A DNA stretch of 64,000 nucleotides from the NCBI RefSeq assembly GCF_029227915.1, contig NC_079875.1:20641001-20705000 (forward strand), in the 5' to 3' direction. Source of the stretch: Hydractinia symbiolongicarpus. Taxonomy: Eukaryota > Cnidaria > Hydrozoa > Anthoathecata > Hydractiniidae. This document shows positions 11,521-24,300 of this stretch, piece after piece (positions within the stretch are counted from its first letter, which is position 1; each line of letters begins with the position of its first letter). The translations under genes and the position numbers were made by a program. The notes under the pieces are model-generated. The model saw nothing but the letters and a program-made list of their open reading frames with translations. It was not told the DNA's origin and did not search any database.

Positions 11521-14500
11521 CGGCCTTTATTGGACTGCAAAAGGCCATATTACGGTCTTTATAGGACTCTGCCCGTAGTTAAGAGTGTTCTAAGGCCACG
11601 GCGCGAAGGAGAACCACTTAGAACGTTGTGGTGCAATGAGACTGGAAGGAATAGTCCAATGGTAACCTGCACAGGCAGATGGAACAACGTGATTTACGTG
11701 TGAGGCCTTTATTACCCTGCAAAACGCCATATTACGGTCGTTATAGGGTGTGCACGTAATTAAGAGAGCTCTAAAGCCACGGCGCTAAATAGAACCACTT
11801 GGAACGTAGTAGGGCATTGAGACTGGAAGGAATAGTCCAATGGTAAGCTGCGCAGGCAGATGAAACCACGTGATTTACGTGTGAGGCCTTTATTAGACTG
11901 CAAAAGGCCATATTACGTTCTTTATAGGACGATGCACGTAGTTAAGAGTGTTCTAAGGCCAGGGCGCTAAGGAGAACCACTTAGAACGTTGTGGTGCATT
12001 GAGACTAAAAGGAACAGTCCAATGGTAACCTGCGCAGGCAGATGGAACCACGTGATTTACGTGTGAGGCCTTTATTAGACTGGGAAAGGGCATATTATAG
12101 CCTTTGTAGGACGATGCACGTAGTTAAGAGTGTTCTAAAGCGACGGCGCTAAGGAAAACGACTTGGGACGTTGAATCGTATTGAGACTGGAACGACTAGT
12201 CCAATGGTAACCTGCAAAGGCAGCTAAAACCTCGTGATTAATGTGTGCGGCCTTTATTAGACTGCAAAAGGCCATATTAGGGTCTTTATAGGACTGTGCA
12301 CGTAGTTAAGAGTGTTCTAAAGCCACGGCGCTAAGGAGAACCACTTGGAACGTTGTAGTGCATTGAGACTGGAATGAATAGTTCAATGGTAACCTGCGTA
12401 GGCAGAGGAAACCACGTGATTTACGTGTGAGGCCTTTATTACACTGCATAAGGCCATATTACAGCCTTCATAGGACGATGCACGTAGTTAAGAGTCTTCT
12501 AAAGCCACGGCGCAAAGGAAAACGACTTGGGACGTTGTAGCACATTGAGACTGGAAAGACTAGTCCAATGGTCACCGGGGCAGGCAACTCAAACCGTGTG
12601 ATTTAAGTGTGCGGCCTTTATTAGACTGCAAAAGGCCATACTAAGGCCTTTATAGGACTGTGCACGTAGTTAAGAGTGTTCTAAGGCCGCGGCGCTAATG
12701 AAAACGACTTGGGACGTTGTAGCGCATTGAGACTGGAAGGAATAGTCCAATGGTAAGCTGCGCAGGCAGATGAAACCACGTAATTTACGTGTGTGGCCTT
12801 TATAAGACTGCAAAAGGCCATATTAGAATCTTTATAGGCCCGTGCGCGTAATTAAGAGTGTTCTAAGGCCACGGCGCTAAGGAGAACCACTTGGGACGTT
12901 CTGGTGCATTGGGACTGGAACGACTAGTCCAATGATAACCGGCGCAGGCAGCTGAAACCACGTGATTTACGTGTGAGGCCTTTATTAGACTGCAAAAGGC
13001 CATATTACAGCCTTTATAGGACTGTGCACGTAGTTAAGAAAGTTCTAAGGGCACAGCGCTAAGGAGAACAACTTGAAACGTTGTAGTGCATTGAGACTGG
13101 AAGGAATAGTCCAATGGTAACCTGCGCAGGGAGATGGAACCACGTGATTTACGTGTGAGACTATATTAGACTTTAAAAGGCCATATTACAGCCTTTATAG
13201 GACTGTGCACGTAGTTAAGAGTGTTCTAAAGTGACGGCGCTAAGAAAAACGACTTGGGACGTTGTAGCACATTGAGACAGGAAGGACTAGTCCAATGGTA
13301 ACCGGGGCAGACAGCTGAAACCACGTGATTTACATGTGAGGCCTTTATTAGACTGCAAAAGGTCATATTACGGTTTTTATAGGACTGTGCACGTAGTTAA
13401 GAGTGTTCTAAGGCCACAGCGCTAAGGAGAACAACTTGAAACGTTGTAGTGCATTGAGACTGGAAGGAATAGTCCAATGGTAACCTGCGCAGGGAGATGG
13501 AACCACGTGATTTACGTGTGAGACTATATTAGACTTTAAAAGGCCATATTACAGCCTTTATAGGACTGTGCACGTAGTTAAGAGTGTTCTAAAGTGACGG
13601 CGCTAATGAAAACGACTTGGGACGTTGTAGCGCATTGAGACTGGAAGGAATAGTCCAATGGTAAGCTGCGCAGGCAGATGAAACCACGTAATTTACGTGT
13701 GGGGCCTTTATAAGACTGCAAAAGGCCATATTAGAATCTTTATAGGCCCGTGCGCGTAATTAAGAGTTTTCTAAGGCCACGGCGCTAAGGAGAACCACTT
13801 GGGACGTTCTGGTGCATTGGGACTGGAACGACTAGTCCAATGATAACCGGCGCAGGCAGCTGAAACCACGTGATTTAGGTGTGAGGCCTTTATTAGACTG
13901 CAAAAGGCCATATTACAGCCTTTATAGGACTGTGCACGTAGTTAAGAAAGTTCTAAGGGCACAGCGCTAAGGAGAACAACTTGAAACGTTGTAGTGCATT
14001 GAGACTGGAAGGAATACTCCAATGGTAACCTGCGCAGGCAAATGAAACCACGTAATTTACGTGTGTGGCCTTTATAAGACTGCAAAAGGCCATATTAGAA
14101 TCTTTATAGGCCCGTGCGCGTAATTAAAAGTGTTCTAAGGCCACGGCGCTAAGGAGAACCACTTGGGACGTTCTGGTGCATTGGGACTGGAACGACTAGT
14201 CCAATGATAACCGGCGCAGGCAGCTGAAATCACGTGATTTACGTGTGAGGCCTTTATTAGACTGCAAAAGGCCATATTACAGCCTTTATAGGACTGTGCA
14301 CGTAGTTAAGAAAGTTCTAAGGACACAGCGCTAAGGAGAACAACTTGAAACGTTGTAGTGCATTGAGACTGGAAGGAATAGTCCAATGGTAACCTGCGCA
14401 GGGAGATGGAACCACGTGATTTACGTGTGAGACTATATTAGACTTCAAAAGGCCTAATACAGCCTTTATAGGACTGTGCACGTAGTTAAGAGTGTTCTAA

Positions 14501-14736
14501 GGCCACGGCGCTAAGGAAAACGACTTGGGACGTTGTAGTAAATTGGCACTGGAGCGACTAGTCCAATGGTAACCGGCGCAGGCAGCTGAAACCACGTGAT
14601 TTACGTGTGAGGCCTTTATTAGACTGCAAAAGGCCATATTACAGCCTTTATAGGACGATGCACGTAGTTAAGAGTGTTGTAAAGCGACGGCGCTAAGAAA
14701 AACGACTTGGGATGTTGTAGCACATTGAGACTGGAA

Positions 14737-14746
14737 GGACTAGTCC
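14737..14746. repeat. GGACTAGTCC perfect palindrome
   Basis: This is a 10-bp perfect palindrome at the two-thirds point of the monomer, containing an ACTAGT (SpeI) site. Subfamily X units keep at least the 8-bp core GACTAGTC. Subfamily Y units have GAATAGTCC and lose the symmetry. Some copies have other changes, for example GACTAGTCGG in the lineage that also carries TGGTAATCGACGCAGG. Confidence 0.75.
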
Positions 14747-14884
14747 AATGGTAACCGGCGCAGGCAGCTGAAACCACGTGATTTACGTGTGCGGCCTTTA
14801 TGAGACTGCAAAAGGCCATATTACGGTCTTTATAGGACGATGCACGTAGTTAAGAGTGTTCTAAAGCGACGTCGCTAAGGAAAA

Positions 14885-14940
14885 CGACTTGGAAAGTTGT
14901 GACACATTAGAGCCTTTGTAGGACGATGCACGTAGTTGAG
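14885..14940 (+). repeat. Truncated monomer junction, instance 3
   Basis: The same TGTGACACATTAGAGCC junction as at 8411, here starting at 14,898 and followed by an otherwise ordinary monomer sequence with CACGTAGTTGAG. It shows that this block derives from the 1,358-bp repeat lineage. Confidence 0.8.
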
Positions 14941-15042
14941 AGTGTTCTAAAGCGACGGCGCTAATGAAAACCACTTGAAACGTTGTAGTGCATCAAGACT
15001 GGAAGGAATAGTCCAATGGTAAGCTGCGCAGGCAGATGAAAC

Positions 15043-15057
15043 CACGTGATTTACGTG
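15043..15057. repeat. CACGTG palindrome inside a CACGT-N5-ACGTG inverted repeat
   Basis: CACGT (15043-15047), spacer GATTT and ACGTG (15053-15057) form a perfect 5-bp inverted repeat whose left half begins the palindrome CACGTG. It recurs in most subfamily Y units. CACGTG is the G-box/E-box core bound by bHLH and bZIP proteins, and CACGTGAT read on the minus strand (ATCACGTG) fits the budding-yeast CDEI consensus RTCACRTG. The match is short and could be chance fixed by homogenisation. No binding is shown by the sequence. Confidence 0.6.
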
Positions 15058-16188
15058 TGAGGCCTTTATTAGACTGCAAAAGGCCATATTACAGCCTTTA
15101 TAGGACTGTGCACGTAGTTAAGAGTGATCTAAGGCGACGGTATTAATGAAAACGACTTGGGACGTTGTGGCACATTGAGACTGGAACGACTAGTCGGATG
15201 GTAATCGACGCAGGTAGCTGAAACCGCTTGATTTACGTGTTCGGCCTTTATTGGACTGCAAAAGGCCATATTACGGTCTTTATAGGACTCTGCCCGTAGT
15301 TAAGAGTGTTCTAAGGCCACGGCGCTAAGGAGAACCACTTAGAACGTTGTGGTGCAATGAGACTGGAAGGAATAGTCCAATGGTAACCTGCGCAGGGAGA
15401 TGGAACCACGTGATTTACGTGTGAGACTATATTAGACTTTAAATGGCCATATTACAGCCTTTATAGGACTGTGCACGTAGTTAAGAGTGTTCTAAAGTGA
15501 CGGCGCTAAGAAAAACGACTTGGGACGTTGTAGCACATTGAGACTGGAAGGACTAGTCCAATGGTAACCGGTGCAGGCAGCTGAAACCACGTGATTTACG
15601 TGTGCGGCCTTTATGAGACTGCAAAAGGCCATATTACGGTCTTTATAGGACGATGCACGTAGTTAAGAGTGTTCTAAAGCGACGGCGCTAATGAAAGCCA
15701 CTTGAAACGTTGTAGTGCATCAAGACTGGAAGGAATAGTCCAATGGTAAGCTGCGCAGGCAGATGAAACCACGTGATTTACGTGTGAGGCCTTTATTAGA
15801 CTGCAAAAGGCCATATTACAGCCTTTATAGGACGATGCACGTAGTTAAGAGTGTTGTAAAGCGACGGCGCTAGGGAAAACGACTTGGGACGTTGTACCAC
15901 ATTGAGACTGGAACGACTAGTCCAATGGTAACCTGCAAAAGGAGCTAAAACCGCGTGATTAAAGTGTGCGGCCTTTATTAGACTGCAAAAGGCCATATTA
16001 GGGTCTTTATAGGACTGTGCACGTAGTTAAAAGTGTTCTAAGGCCACGGGGCTAAGGAGAACCACTTGGAACGTTGTAGTGCATTAAGACTGGAAGGAAT
16101 AGTCCATTGGTAACCTGCGCAGCCAGATAGAACCACGTGTTTTGCGAGTGAGGCTATATTAGACTGCAAAAGGCCATATTACAGCCTT

Positions 16189-16787
16189 TATAGGACGATG
16201 CACATAGTTAAGAGTGTTCTAAGGCGATGGAGCTAATCAAAACGACTTAGGACGTTTTATCGCATTGAGACTGGAACGACTAGTCCAATGGTAACCGGCG
16301 AAAGCAGCTAAAACCGCGTGATTAAAGTGTGCGGCCTTTATTAGACTGCAAAAGGCCATACTAAGGCCTTTATAGGACTGTGCACGTAGTTAAGAGTGTT
16401 CTAAGGCCGCGGCGCTAAGGAGAACCACTTAGAACGTTGTGGTGCAATGAGACTGGAAGGAATAGTCCAATGGTAACCTGCGCAGGGAGATGGAACCACG
16501 TGATTTACATGTGAGGCCTTTATTAGACTGCAAAAGGTCATACTACAGCATTTATAGGACTGTGCACGTAGTTAAGAGTGATCTAAGGTGACGGAGCTAA
16601 TGAAGACGACTTGGGACGTTGTAGTGCATTAAGACTGGAATGAATAGTCCAATGGTAACCTGCGTAGGCAGAGGAAACCACGTGATTTACGTGTGAGGCC
16701 TTTATTACACTGCATAAGGCCATATTACAGCCTTCATAGGACGATGCACGTAGTTAAGAGTGTTCTAAAGCCACGGCGCAAAGGAAA
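16189..16787 (+). repeat. Equal-length replaced patch inside the duplication
   Basis: On both sides the sequence matches the left copy at offset 5,856-5,857, but here about 600 bases are a different set of monomers (GCACATAGTT, GAGCTAATCAAAACG, GTCATACTACAGC). Those monomers match 22,400-22,835 instead, at offset 6,232. Because the flanking offset is unchanged, the replacement was in monomer register. Confidence 0.75.
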
Positions 16788-17351
16788 ACGACTTGGGACG
16801 TTGTAGCACATTGAGACTGGAAAGACTAGTCCAATGGTAACCGGGGCAGGCAACTCAAACCGTGTGATTTAATTGTGCGGCCTTTATTAGACTGCAAAAG
16901 GCCATATTACGGTCTTTATAGGACGATGCACGTAGTTAAGAGTGTTCTAAAGCGACGTCGCTAAGGAAAACGACTTGGAAAGTTGTGGCACATTGAGACT
17001 GGAACGACTAGTCCAATGGTAACCTGCAAAAGCAGCTAAAACCGCGTGATTAAAGTGTGCGGCCTTTATTATACTGCAAAAGGCCATATTAGGGTCTTTA
17101 TAGGACTGTGCACGTAGTTAAGAGTGTTCTAAGGCCACGGGGCTAAAGAGAACCACTTGGAACGTTGTAGTGCATTAAGACTGGAAGGAATAGTCTATTG
17201 GTAACCTGCGCAGCCAGATAGAACCACGTGTTTTGCGTGTGAGGCTATATTAGACTGCAAAAGGCCATATTACAGCCTTAATAGGACGATCCACGTAGTT
17301 AAGAGTGTTCTAAGGCGACGGGGCCAAGGAGAACGACTTGGGACGTTGTGG

Positions 17352-17378
17352 CACATTGAGAATGTGATTTACGTGTTC
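17352..17378 (+). repeat. Monomer with a 45-bp deletion, instance 2
   Basis: This is an identical junction to the one at 11,501, offset 5,857. It shows that the deletion preceded the large segmental duplication. Confidence 0.85.
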
Positions 17379-19950
17379 GGCCTTTATTGGACTGCAAAAG
17401 GCCATATTACGGTCTTTATAGGACTCTGCCCGTAGTTAAGAGTGTTCTAAGGCCACGGCGCTAAGGAGAACCACTTAGAACGTTGTGGTGCAATGAGACT
17501 GGAAGGAATAGTCCAATGGTAACCTGCGCAGGCAGATGGAACCACGTGATTTACGTGTGCGGCCTTTATTAGACTGCAAAAGGCCATATTACAGCCTTTA
17601 TAGGACGACGCACGAAGTTAAGAGTGTTCTAAGGCCACAGCGCTAAAGAGAACTACTTGGGACGTTTTATCGCATTGAGACTGGAACGACTAGTGCAATG
17701 GTAACCGGGGCAGGCAACTCAAACCGTGTGATTTAATTGTGCGGCCTTTATTAGACTGCAAAAGGCCATACTAAGGCCTTTATAGGACTGTGCACGTAGT
17801 TAAGAGTGTTTTAAGGCGACGGTGCTAATGAAAACGACTTGGGACGTTGTAGCGCATTGAGTCTAGAACGAATAGTCCAATGGTAACCTGCACAGGCAGA
17901 TGGAACAACGTGATTTACGTGTGAGGCCTTTATTACCCTGCAAAACGCCATATTACGGTCGTTATAGGGTGTGCACGTAATTAAGAGAGCTCTAAAGCCA
18001 CGGCGCTAAATAGAACCACTTGGAACGTAGTAGGGCATTGAGACTGGAAGGAATAGTCCAATGGTAAGCTGCGCAGGCAGATGAAACCACGTGATTTACG
18101 TGTGAGGCCTTTATTAGACTGCAAAAGGCCATATTACGTTCTTTATAGGACGATGCACGTAGTTAAGAGTATTCTAAGGCCAGGGCGCTAAGGAGAACCA
18201 CTTAGAACGTTGTGGTGCATTGAGACTAAAAGGAACAGTCCAATGGTAACCTGCGCAGGCAGATGGAACCACGTGATTTACGTGTGAGGCCTTTATTAGA
18301 CTGGGAAAGGGCATATTATAGCCTTTGTAGGACGATGCACGTAGTTAAGAGTGTTCTAAAGCAACGGCGCTAAGGAAAACGACTTAGGACGTTGAATCGT
18401 ATTGAGACTGGAACGACTAGTCCAATGGTAACCTGCAAAGGCAGCTAAAACCTCGTGATTAATGTGTGCGGCCTTTATTAGACTGCAAAAGGCCATATTA
18501 GGGTCTTTATAGGACTGTGCACGTAGTTAAGAGTGTTCTAAAGCCACGGCGCTAAGGAGAACCACTTGGAACGTTGTAGTGCATTGAGACTGGAATGAAT
18601 AGTTCAATGGTAACCTGCGTAGGCAGAGGAAACCACGTGATTTACGTGTGAGGCCTTTATTACACTGCATAAGGCCATATTACAGCCTTCATAGGACGAT
18701 GCACGTAGTTAAGAGTCTTCTAAAGCCACGGCGCAAAGGAAAACGACTTGGGACGTTGTAGCACATTGAGACTGGAAAGACTAGTCCAATGGTCACCGGG
18801 GCAGGCAACTCAAACCGTGTGATTTAAGTGTGCGGCCTTTATTAGACTGCAAAAGGCCATACTAAGGCCTTTATAGGACTGTGCACGTAGTTAAGAGTGT
18901 TCTAAGGCCGCGGCGCTAATGAAAACGACTTGGGACGTTGTAGCGCATTGAGACTGGAAGGAATAGTCCAATGGTAAGCTGCGCAGGCAGATGAAACCAC
19001 GTAATTTACGTGTGTGGCCTTTATAAGACTGCAAAAGGCCATATTAGAATCTTTATAGGCCCGTGCGCGTAATTAAGAGTGTTCTAAGGCCACGGCGCTA
19101 AGGAGAACCACTTGGGACGTTCTGGTGCATTGGGACTGGAACGACTAGTCCAATGATAACCGGCGCAGGCAGCTGAAACCACGTGATTTACGTGTGAGGC
19201 CTTTATTAGACTGCAAAAGGCCATATTACAGCCTTTATAGGACTGTGCACGTAGTTAAGAAAGTTCTAAAGGCACAGCGCTAAGGAGAACAACTTGAAAC
19301 GTTGTAGTGCATTGAGACTGGAAGGAATAGTCCAATGGTAACCTGCGCAGGGAGATGGAACCACGTGATTTACGTGTGAGACTATATTAGACTTTAAAAG
19401 GCCATATTACAGCCTTTATAGGACTGTGCACGTAGTTAAGAGTGTTCTAAAGTGACGGCGCTAAGCAAAACGACTTGGGACGTTGTAGCACATTGAGACA
19501 GGAAGGACTAGTCCAATGGTAACCGGGGCAGACAGCTGAAACCACGTGATTTACATGTGAGGCCTTTATTAGACTGCAAAAGGTCATATTACGGTTTTTA
19601 TAGGACTGTGCACGTAGTTAAGAGTGTTCTAAGGCCACAGCGCTAAGGAGAACCACTTGGAACGTTGTGGCACATTGAGACTGGAACGACTAGTCGGTTG
19701 GTAATCGACGCAGGCAGCTGAAACCGCTTGATTTACGTGTTCGGCCTTTATTGGACTGCAAAAGGCCATATTACGGTCTTTATAGGACTCTGCCCGTAGT
19801 TAAGAGTGTTCTAAGGCCACGGCGCTAAGGAGAACCACTTAGAACGTTGTGGTGCAATGAGACTGGAAGGAATAGTCCAATGGTAACCTGCGCAGGGAGA
19901 TGGAACCACGTGATTTACGTGTGAGACTATATTAGACTTTAAAAGGCCAT

Positions 19951-21308
19951 ATTACAGCCTTTATAGGACTGTGCAAGTAGTTAAGAGTGTTCTAAAGTGA
20001 CGGCGCTAAGAAAAACGACTTGGGACGTTGTAGCACATTGAGACTGGAAGGACTAGTCCAATGGTAACCGGCGCAGGCAGCTGAAACCACGTGATTTACG
20101 TGTGCGGCCTTTATGAGACTGCAAAAGGCCATATTACGGTCTTTATAGGACGATGCACGTAGTTAAGAGTGTTCTAAAGCGACGTCGCTAAGGAAAACGA
20201 CTTGGAAAGTTGTGACACATTAGAGCCTTTGTAGGACGATGCACGTAGTTAAGAGTGTTCTAAAGCGACGGCGCTAATGAAAGCCACTTGAAACGTTGTA
20301 GTGCATCAAGACTGGAAGGAATAGTCCAATGGCAAGCTGCGGAGGCAGATGAAACCACGTGATTTACGTGTGAGGCCTTTATTAGACTGCAAAAGGCCAT
20401 ATTACAGCCTTTATAGGACGCGGCACGTAGTTAAGAGTGTTGTAAAGCGACGGCGCTAGGGAAAACGACTTGGGACGTTGTACCACATTGAGACTGGAAC
20501 GACTAGTCCAATGGTAACCTGCAAAAGGAGCTAAAACTGCGTGATTAAAGTGTGCGGCCTTTATTAGACTGCAAAAGGCCATATTAGGGTCTTTATAGGA
20601 CTGTGCACGTAGTTAAGAGTGTTCTAAGGCCACGGGGATAAGGAGAACCACTTGGAACGTTGTAGTGCATTAAGACTGGAAGGAATAGTCCATTGGTAAC
20701 CTGCGCAGCCAGATAGAACCACGTGTTTTGCGTGTGAGGCTATATTGGACTGCAAAAGGCCATATTACAGCCTTAATAGGACGATCCACGTAGTTAAGAG
20801 TGTTCTAAGGCGACGGGGCCAAGGAGAACGACTTGGGACGTTGTGGCACATTGAGAATGGAAGGACTAGTCCAATTGAAACCTGCGCAGACAGGTGTAAC
20901 CACGTGATTTACGTGTAAGGCCTTTATTAGACTGCAAAAGGCCATATTACAGCCTTTATAGGACTGTGCACGTAGTTAAGAGTGTTCTAAGGCGACGGTA
21001 TTAATGAAAACGACTTGGGACGTTGTGGCACATTGAGACTGGAACGACTAGTCGGATGGTAATCGACGCAGGCACCTGAAACCGCTTGATTTACGTGTTC
21101 GGCCTTTATTGAACTGCAAAAGGCCATATTACGGTCTTTATAGGACTCTGCCCGTAGTTAAGAGTGTTCTAAGGCCACGGCGCTAAGGAGAACCACTTAG
21201 AACGTTGTGGTGCAATGAGACTGGAAGGAATAGTTCAATGGTAACCTGCGCAGGGAGATGGAACCACGTGATTTACGTGTGAGACTATATTAGACTTTAA
21301 AAGGCCAT
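19951..21308 (+). repeat. 1,358-bp higher-order repeat, distant copy
   Basis: It matches the block at 9509-10866 at a constant offset of 10,442 bases (AAGTGACGG at 10,911 and 21,353), including the truncated unit at about 20,218. Small private changes are present, such as GACGCGGCACG for GACGATGCACG near 20,420. The tandem context of copies 1 and 2 is not preserved: the following unit lacks the truncation (TGTGGCACATTGAGACTGG near 21,570). Confidence 0.85.
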
Positions 21309-24300
21309 ATTACAGCCTTTATAGGACTGTGCACGTAGTTAAGAGTGTTCTAAAGTGACGGCGCTAAGAAAAACGACTTGGGACGTTGTAGCACATTGAG
21401 ACTGGAAGGACTAGTCCAATGGTAACCGGCGCAGGCAGCTGAAACCACGTGATTTACGTGTGCGGCCTTTATGAGACTGCAAAAGGCCATATTACGGTCT
21501 TTATAGGACGATGCACGTAGTTAAGAGTGTTCTAAAGCGACGTCGCTAAGGAAAACGACTTGGAAAGTTGTGGCACATTGAGACTGGAACGACTAGTCCA
21601 ATGGTAACCTGCAAAAGCAGCTAAAACCGCGTGATTAAAGTGTGCGGCCTTTATTAGACTGCAAAAGGCCATATTAGGGTCTTTATAGGACTGTGCACGT
21701 AGTTAAGAGTGTTCTAAGGCCACGGGGCTAAGGAGAACCACTTGGAACGTTGTAGTGCATTAAGACTGGAAGGAATAGTCTATTGGTAACCTGCGCAGCC
21801 AGATAGAACCACGTGTTTTGCGTGTGAGGCTATATTAGACTGCAAAAGGCCATATTACAGCCTTAATAGGACGATCCACGTAGTTAAGAGTGTTCTAAGG
21901 CGACGGGGCCAAGGAGAACGACTTGGGACGTTGTGGCACATTGAGAATGGAAGGACTAGTCCAATTGAAACCTGCGCAGACAGGTGTAACCACGTGATTT
22001 ACGTGTGAGGCCTTTATTAGACTGCAAAAGGCCATATTACAGCCTTTATAGGACTGTACACGTAGTTAAGAGTGTTCTAAGGCGACGGTATTAATGAAAA
22101 CGACTTGGGACGTTGTGGCACATTGAGACTGGAACGACTAGTCGGATGGTAATCGACGCAGGCAGCTGAAACCGCTTGATTTACGTGTTCGGCCTTTATT
22201 GGACTCCAAAAGGCCATATTACGGTCTTTATAGGACTCTGCCCGTAGTTAAGAGTGTTCTAAGGCCACGGCGCTAAGGAGAACCACTTAGAACGTTGTGG
22301 TGCAATGAGACTGGAAGGAATAGTCCAATGGTAACCTGCGCAGGCAGATGGAACCACGTGATTTACGTGTGAGGCCTTTATTACACTGCATAAGGCCTTA
22401 TTACAGCCTTTATAGGACGATGCACATAGTTAAGAGTGTTCTAAGGCGACGGAGCTAATCAAAACGACTTAGGACGTTTTATCGCATTGAGACTGGAACG
22501 ACTAGTCCAATGGTAACCGGTGAAAGCAGCTAAAACCGCGTGATTAAAGTGTGCGGCCTTTATTAGACTGCAAAAGGCCATACTAAGGCCTTTATAGGAC
22601 TGTGCACGTACTTAAGAGTGTTCTAAGGCCGCGGCGCTAAGGAGAACCACTTAGAACGTTGTGGTGCAATGAGACTGGAAGGAATAGTCCAATGGTAACC
22701 TGCGCAGGGAGATGGAACCACGTGATTTACGTGTGAGGCCTTTATTAGACTGCAAAAGGTCATACTACAGCATTTATAGGACGATGCACGTAGTTAAGAG
22801 TGTTCTAAGGTGACGGAGCTAATGAAGACGACTTGGGACGTTGTGGCACATTGAGACTGGAACGACTAGTCCAATGGTAACCTGCAAAAGCAGCTAAAAC
22901 CGCGTGATTAAAGTGTGCGGCCTTTATTAGACTGCAAAAGGCCATATTAGGGTCTTTATAGGACTGTGCACGTAGTTAAGAGTGTTCTAAGGCCACGGGG
23001 CTAAGGAGAACCACTTGGAACGTTGTAGTGCATTAAGACTGGAAGGAATAGTCTATTGGTAACCTGCGCAGCCAGATAGAACCACGTGTTTTGCGTGTGA
23101 GGCTATATTAGACTGCAAAAGGCCATATTACAGCCTTAATAGGACGATCCACGTAGTTAAGAGTGTTCTAAGGCGACGGGGCCAAGGAGAACGACTTGGG
23201 ACGTTGTGGCACATTGAGAATGGAAGGACTAGTCCAATTGAAACCTGCGCAGACAGGTGTAACCACGTGATTTACGTGTGAGGCCTTTATTAGACTGCAA
23301 AAGGCCATATTACAGCCTTTATAGGACTGTGCACGTAGTTAAGAGTGTTCTAAGGCCGCGGCGCTAAGGAGAACCACTTAGAACGTTGTGGTGCAATGAG
23401 ACTGGAAGGAATAGTCCAATGGTAACCTGCGCAGGCAGATGGAACCACGTGATTTACGTGTGAGGCCTTTATTAGACTGCAAAAGGTCATACTACAGCCT
23501 TCATAGGACGATGCACGTAGTTAAGAGTGTTCTAAAGCCACGGCGCAAAGGAAAACGACTTGGGACGTTGTAGCACATTGAGACTGGAAAGACTAGTCCA
23601 ATGGTAACCGGGGCAGGCAACTCAAACCGTGTGATTTAATTGTGCGGCCTTTATTAGACTGCAAAAGGCCACACTAAGGCCTTTATAGGACTGTGCACGT
23701 AGTTAAGAGTGTTCTAAGGCCGCGGCGCTAATGAAAACGACTTGGGACGTTGTAGCGCATTGAGACTGGAAGGAATAGTCCAATGGTAAGCTGCGCAGGC
23801 AGATGAAACCACGTAATTTACGTGTGTGGCCTTTATAACACTGCAAAAGGCCATATTAGAATCTTTATAGGCCCGTGAACGTAACTAAGAGTGTTCTAAG
23901 GCCACGGCGCTAAGGAGAACCACTTGGGACGTTCTGGTGCATTGGGACTGGAACAACTAGTCCAATGATAACCGGCGCAGGCAGCTGAAACCACGTGATT
24001 TACGTGTGAGGCCTTTATTAGACTGCAAAAGGCCATATTACAGCCTTTATAGGACTGTGCACGTAGTTAGGAAAGTTCTAAGGCCACAGCGCTAAGGAGA
24101 ACAACTTGAAACGTTGTAGTGCATTGAGACTGGAAGGAATAGTCCAATGGTAACCTGCGCAGGGAGATGGAACCACGTGATTTACGTGTGAGACTATATT
24201 AGACTTTAAAAGGCCATATTACAGCCTTTATAGGACTGTGGACGTAGTTAAGAGTGTTCTAAAGTGACGGCGCTAAGAAAAACGACTTGGGACGTTGTAG

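Larger units (their letters stand above)
9120..13430 (+). repeat. Large segmental duplication, left copy
   Basis: This block is repeated at 15,062-19,650. The offset is 5,942 at first, then 5,856-5,857 after the right copy loses about 86 bases by lacking the truncation junction, then 6,221 (two monomers more) from about 11,690 on. Shared rare landmarks include a 45-bp deletion at 11,507, ATTACCCTGCAAAACGCC at 11,711, CTGGGAAAGGGC near 12,080 and AAGGTCATATTACGG near 13,360. Confidence 0.85.
13424..15061 (+). repeat. Mosaic of CACGTAATTT-lineage units and a 1,358-bp repeat fragment
   Basis: The first part holds two successive copies of the two-monomer block marked by CACGTAATTTACG (13,685 and 14,049, spacing 364). 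The second part, from about 14,619, resumes the 1,358-bp repeat lineage with its truncated unit. All bases are satellite and no gene is present. Confidence 0.75.
15062..19650 (+). repeat. Large segmental duplication, right copy
   Basis: This is the right copy of 9,120-13,430. It carries the same 45-bp deletion (17,364), the same ATTACCCTGC unit (17,932) and the same CTGGGAAAGG unit (18,301). Compared with the left copy it has two extra monomers near 17,540-17,890 and a patch of different monomers at about 16,189-16,787 that keeps the spacing unchanged. Confidence 0.85.

Noticed and set aside
15043-15050. Functional yeast-type CDEI element or point centromere
   Set aside because: Only the 8-base CDEI-like string is present. 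I saw no adjacent AT-rich CDEII nor CDEIII, and the string recurs in many monomers, so a point centromere is excluded. It is kept only as a motif observation.
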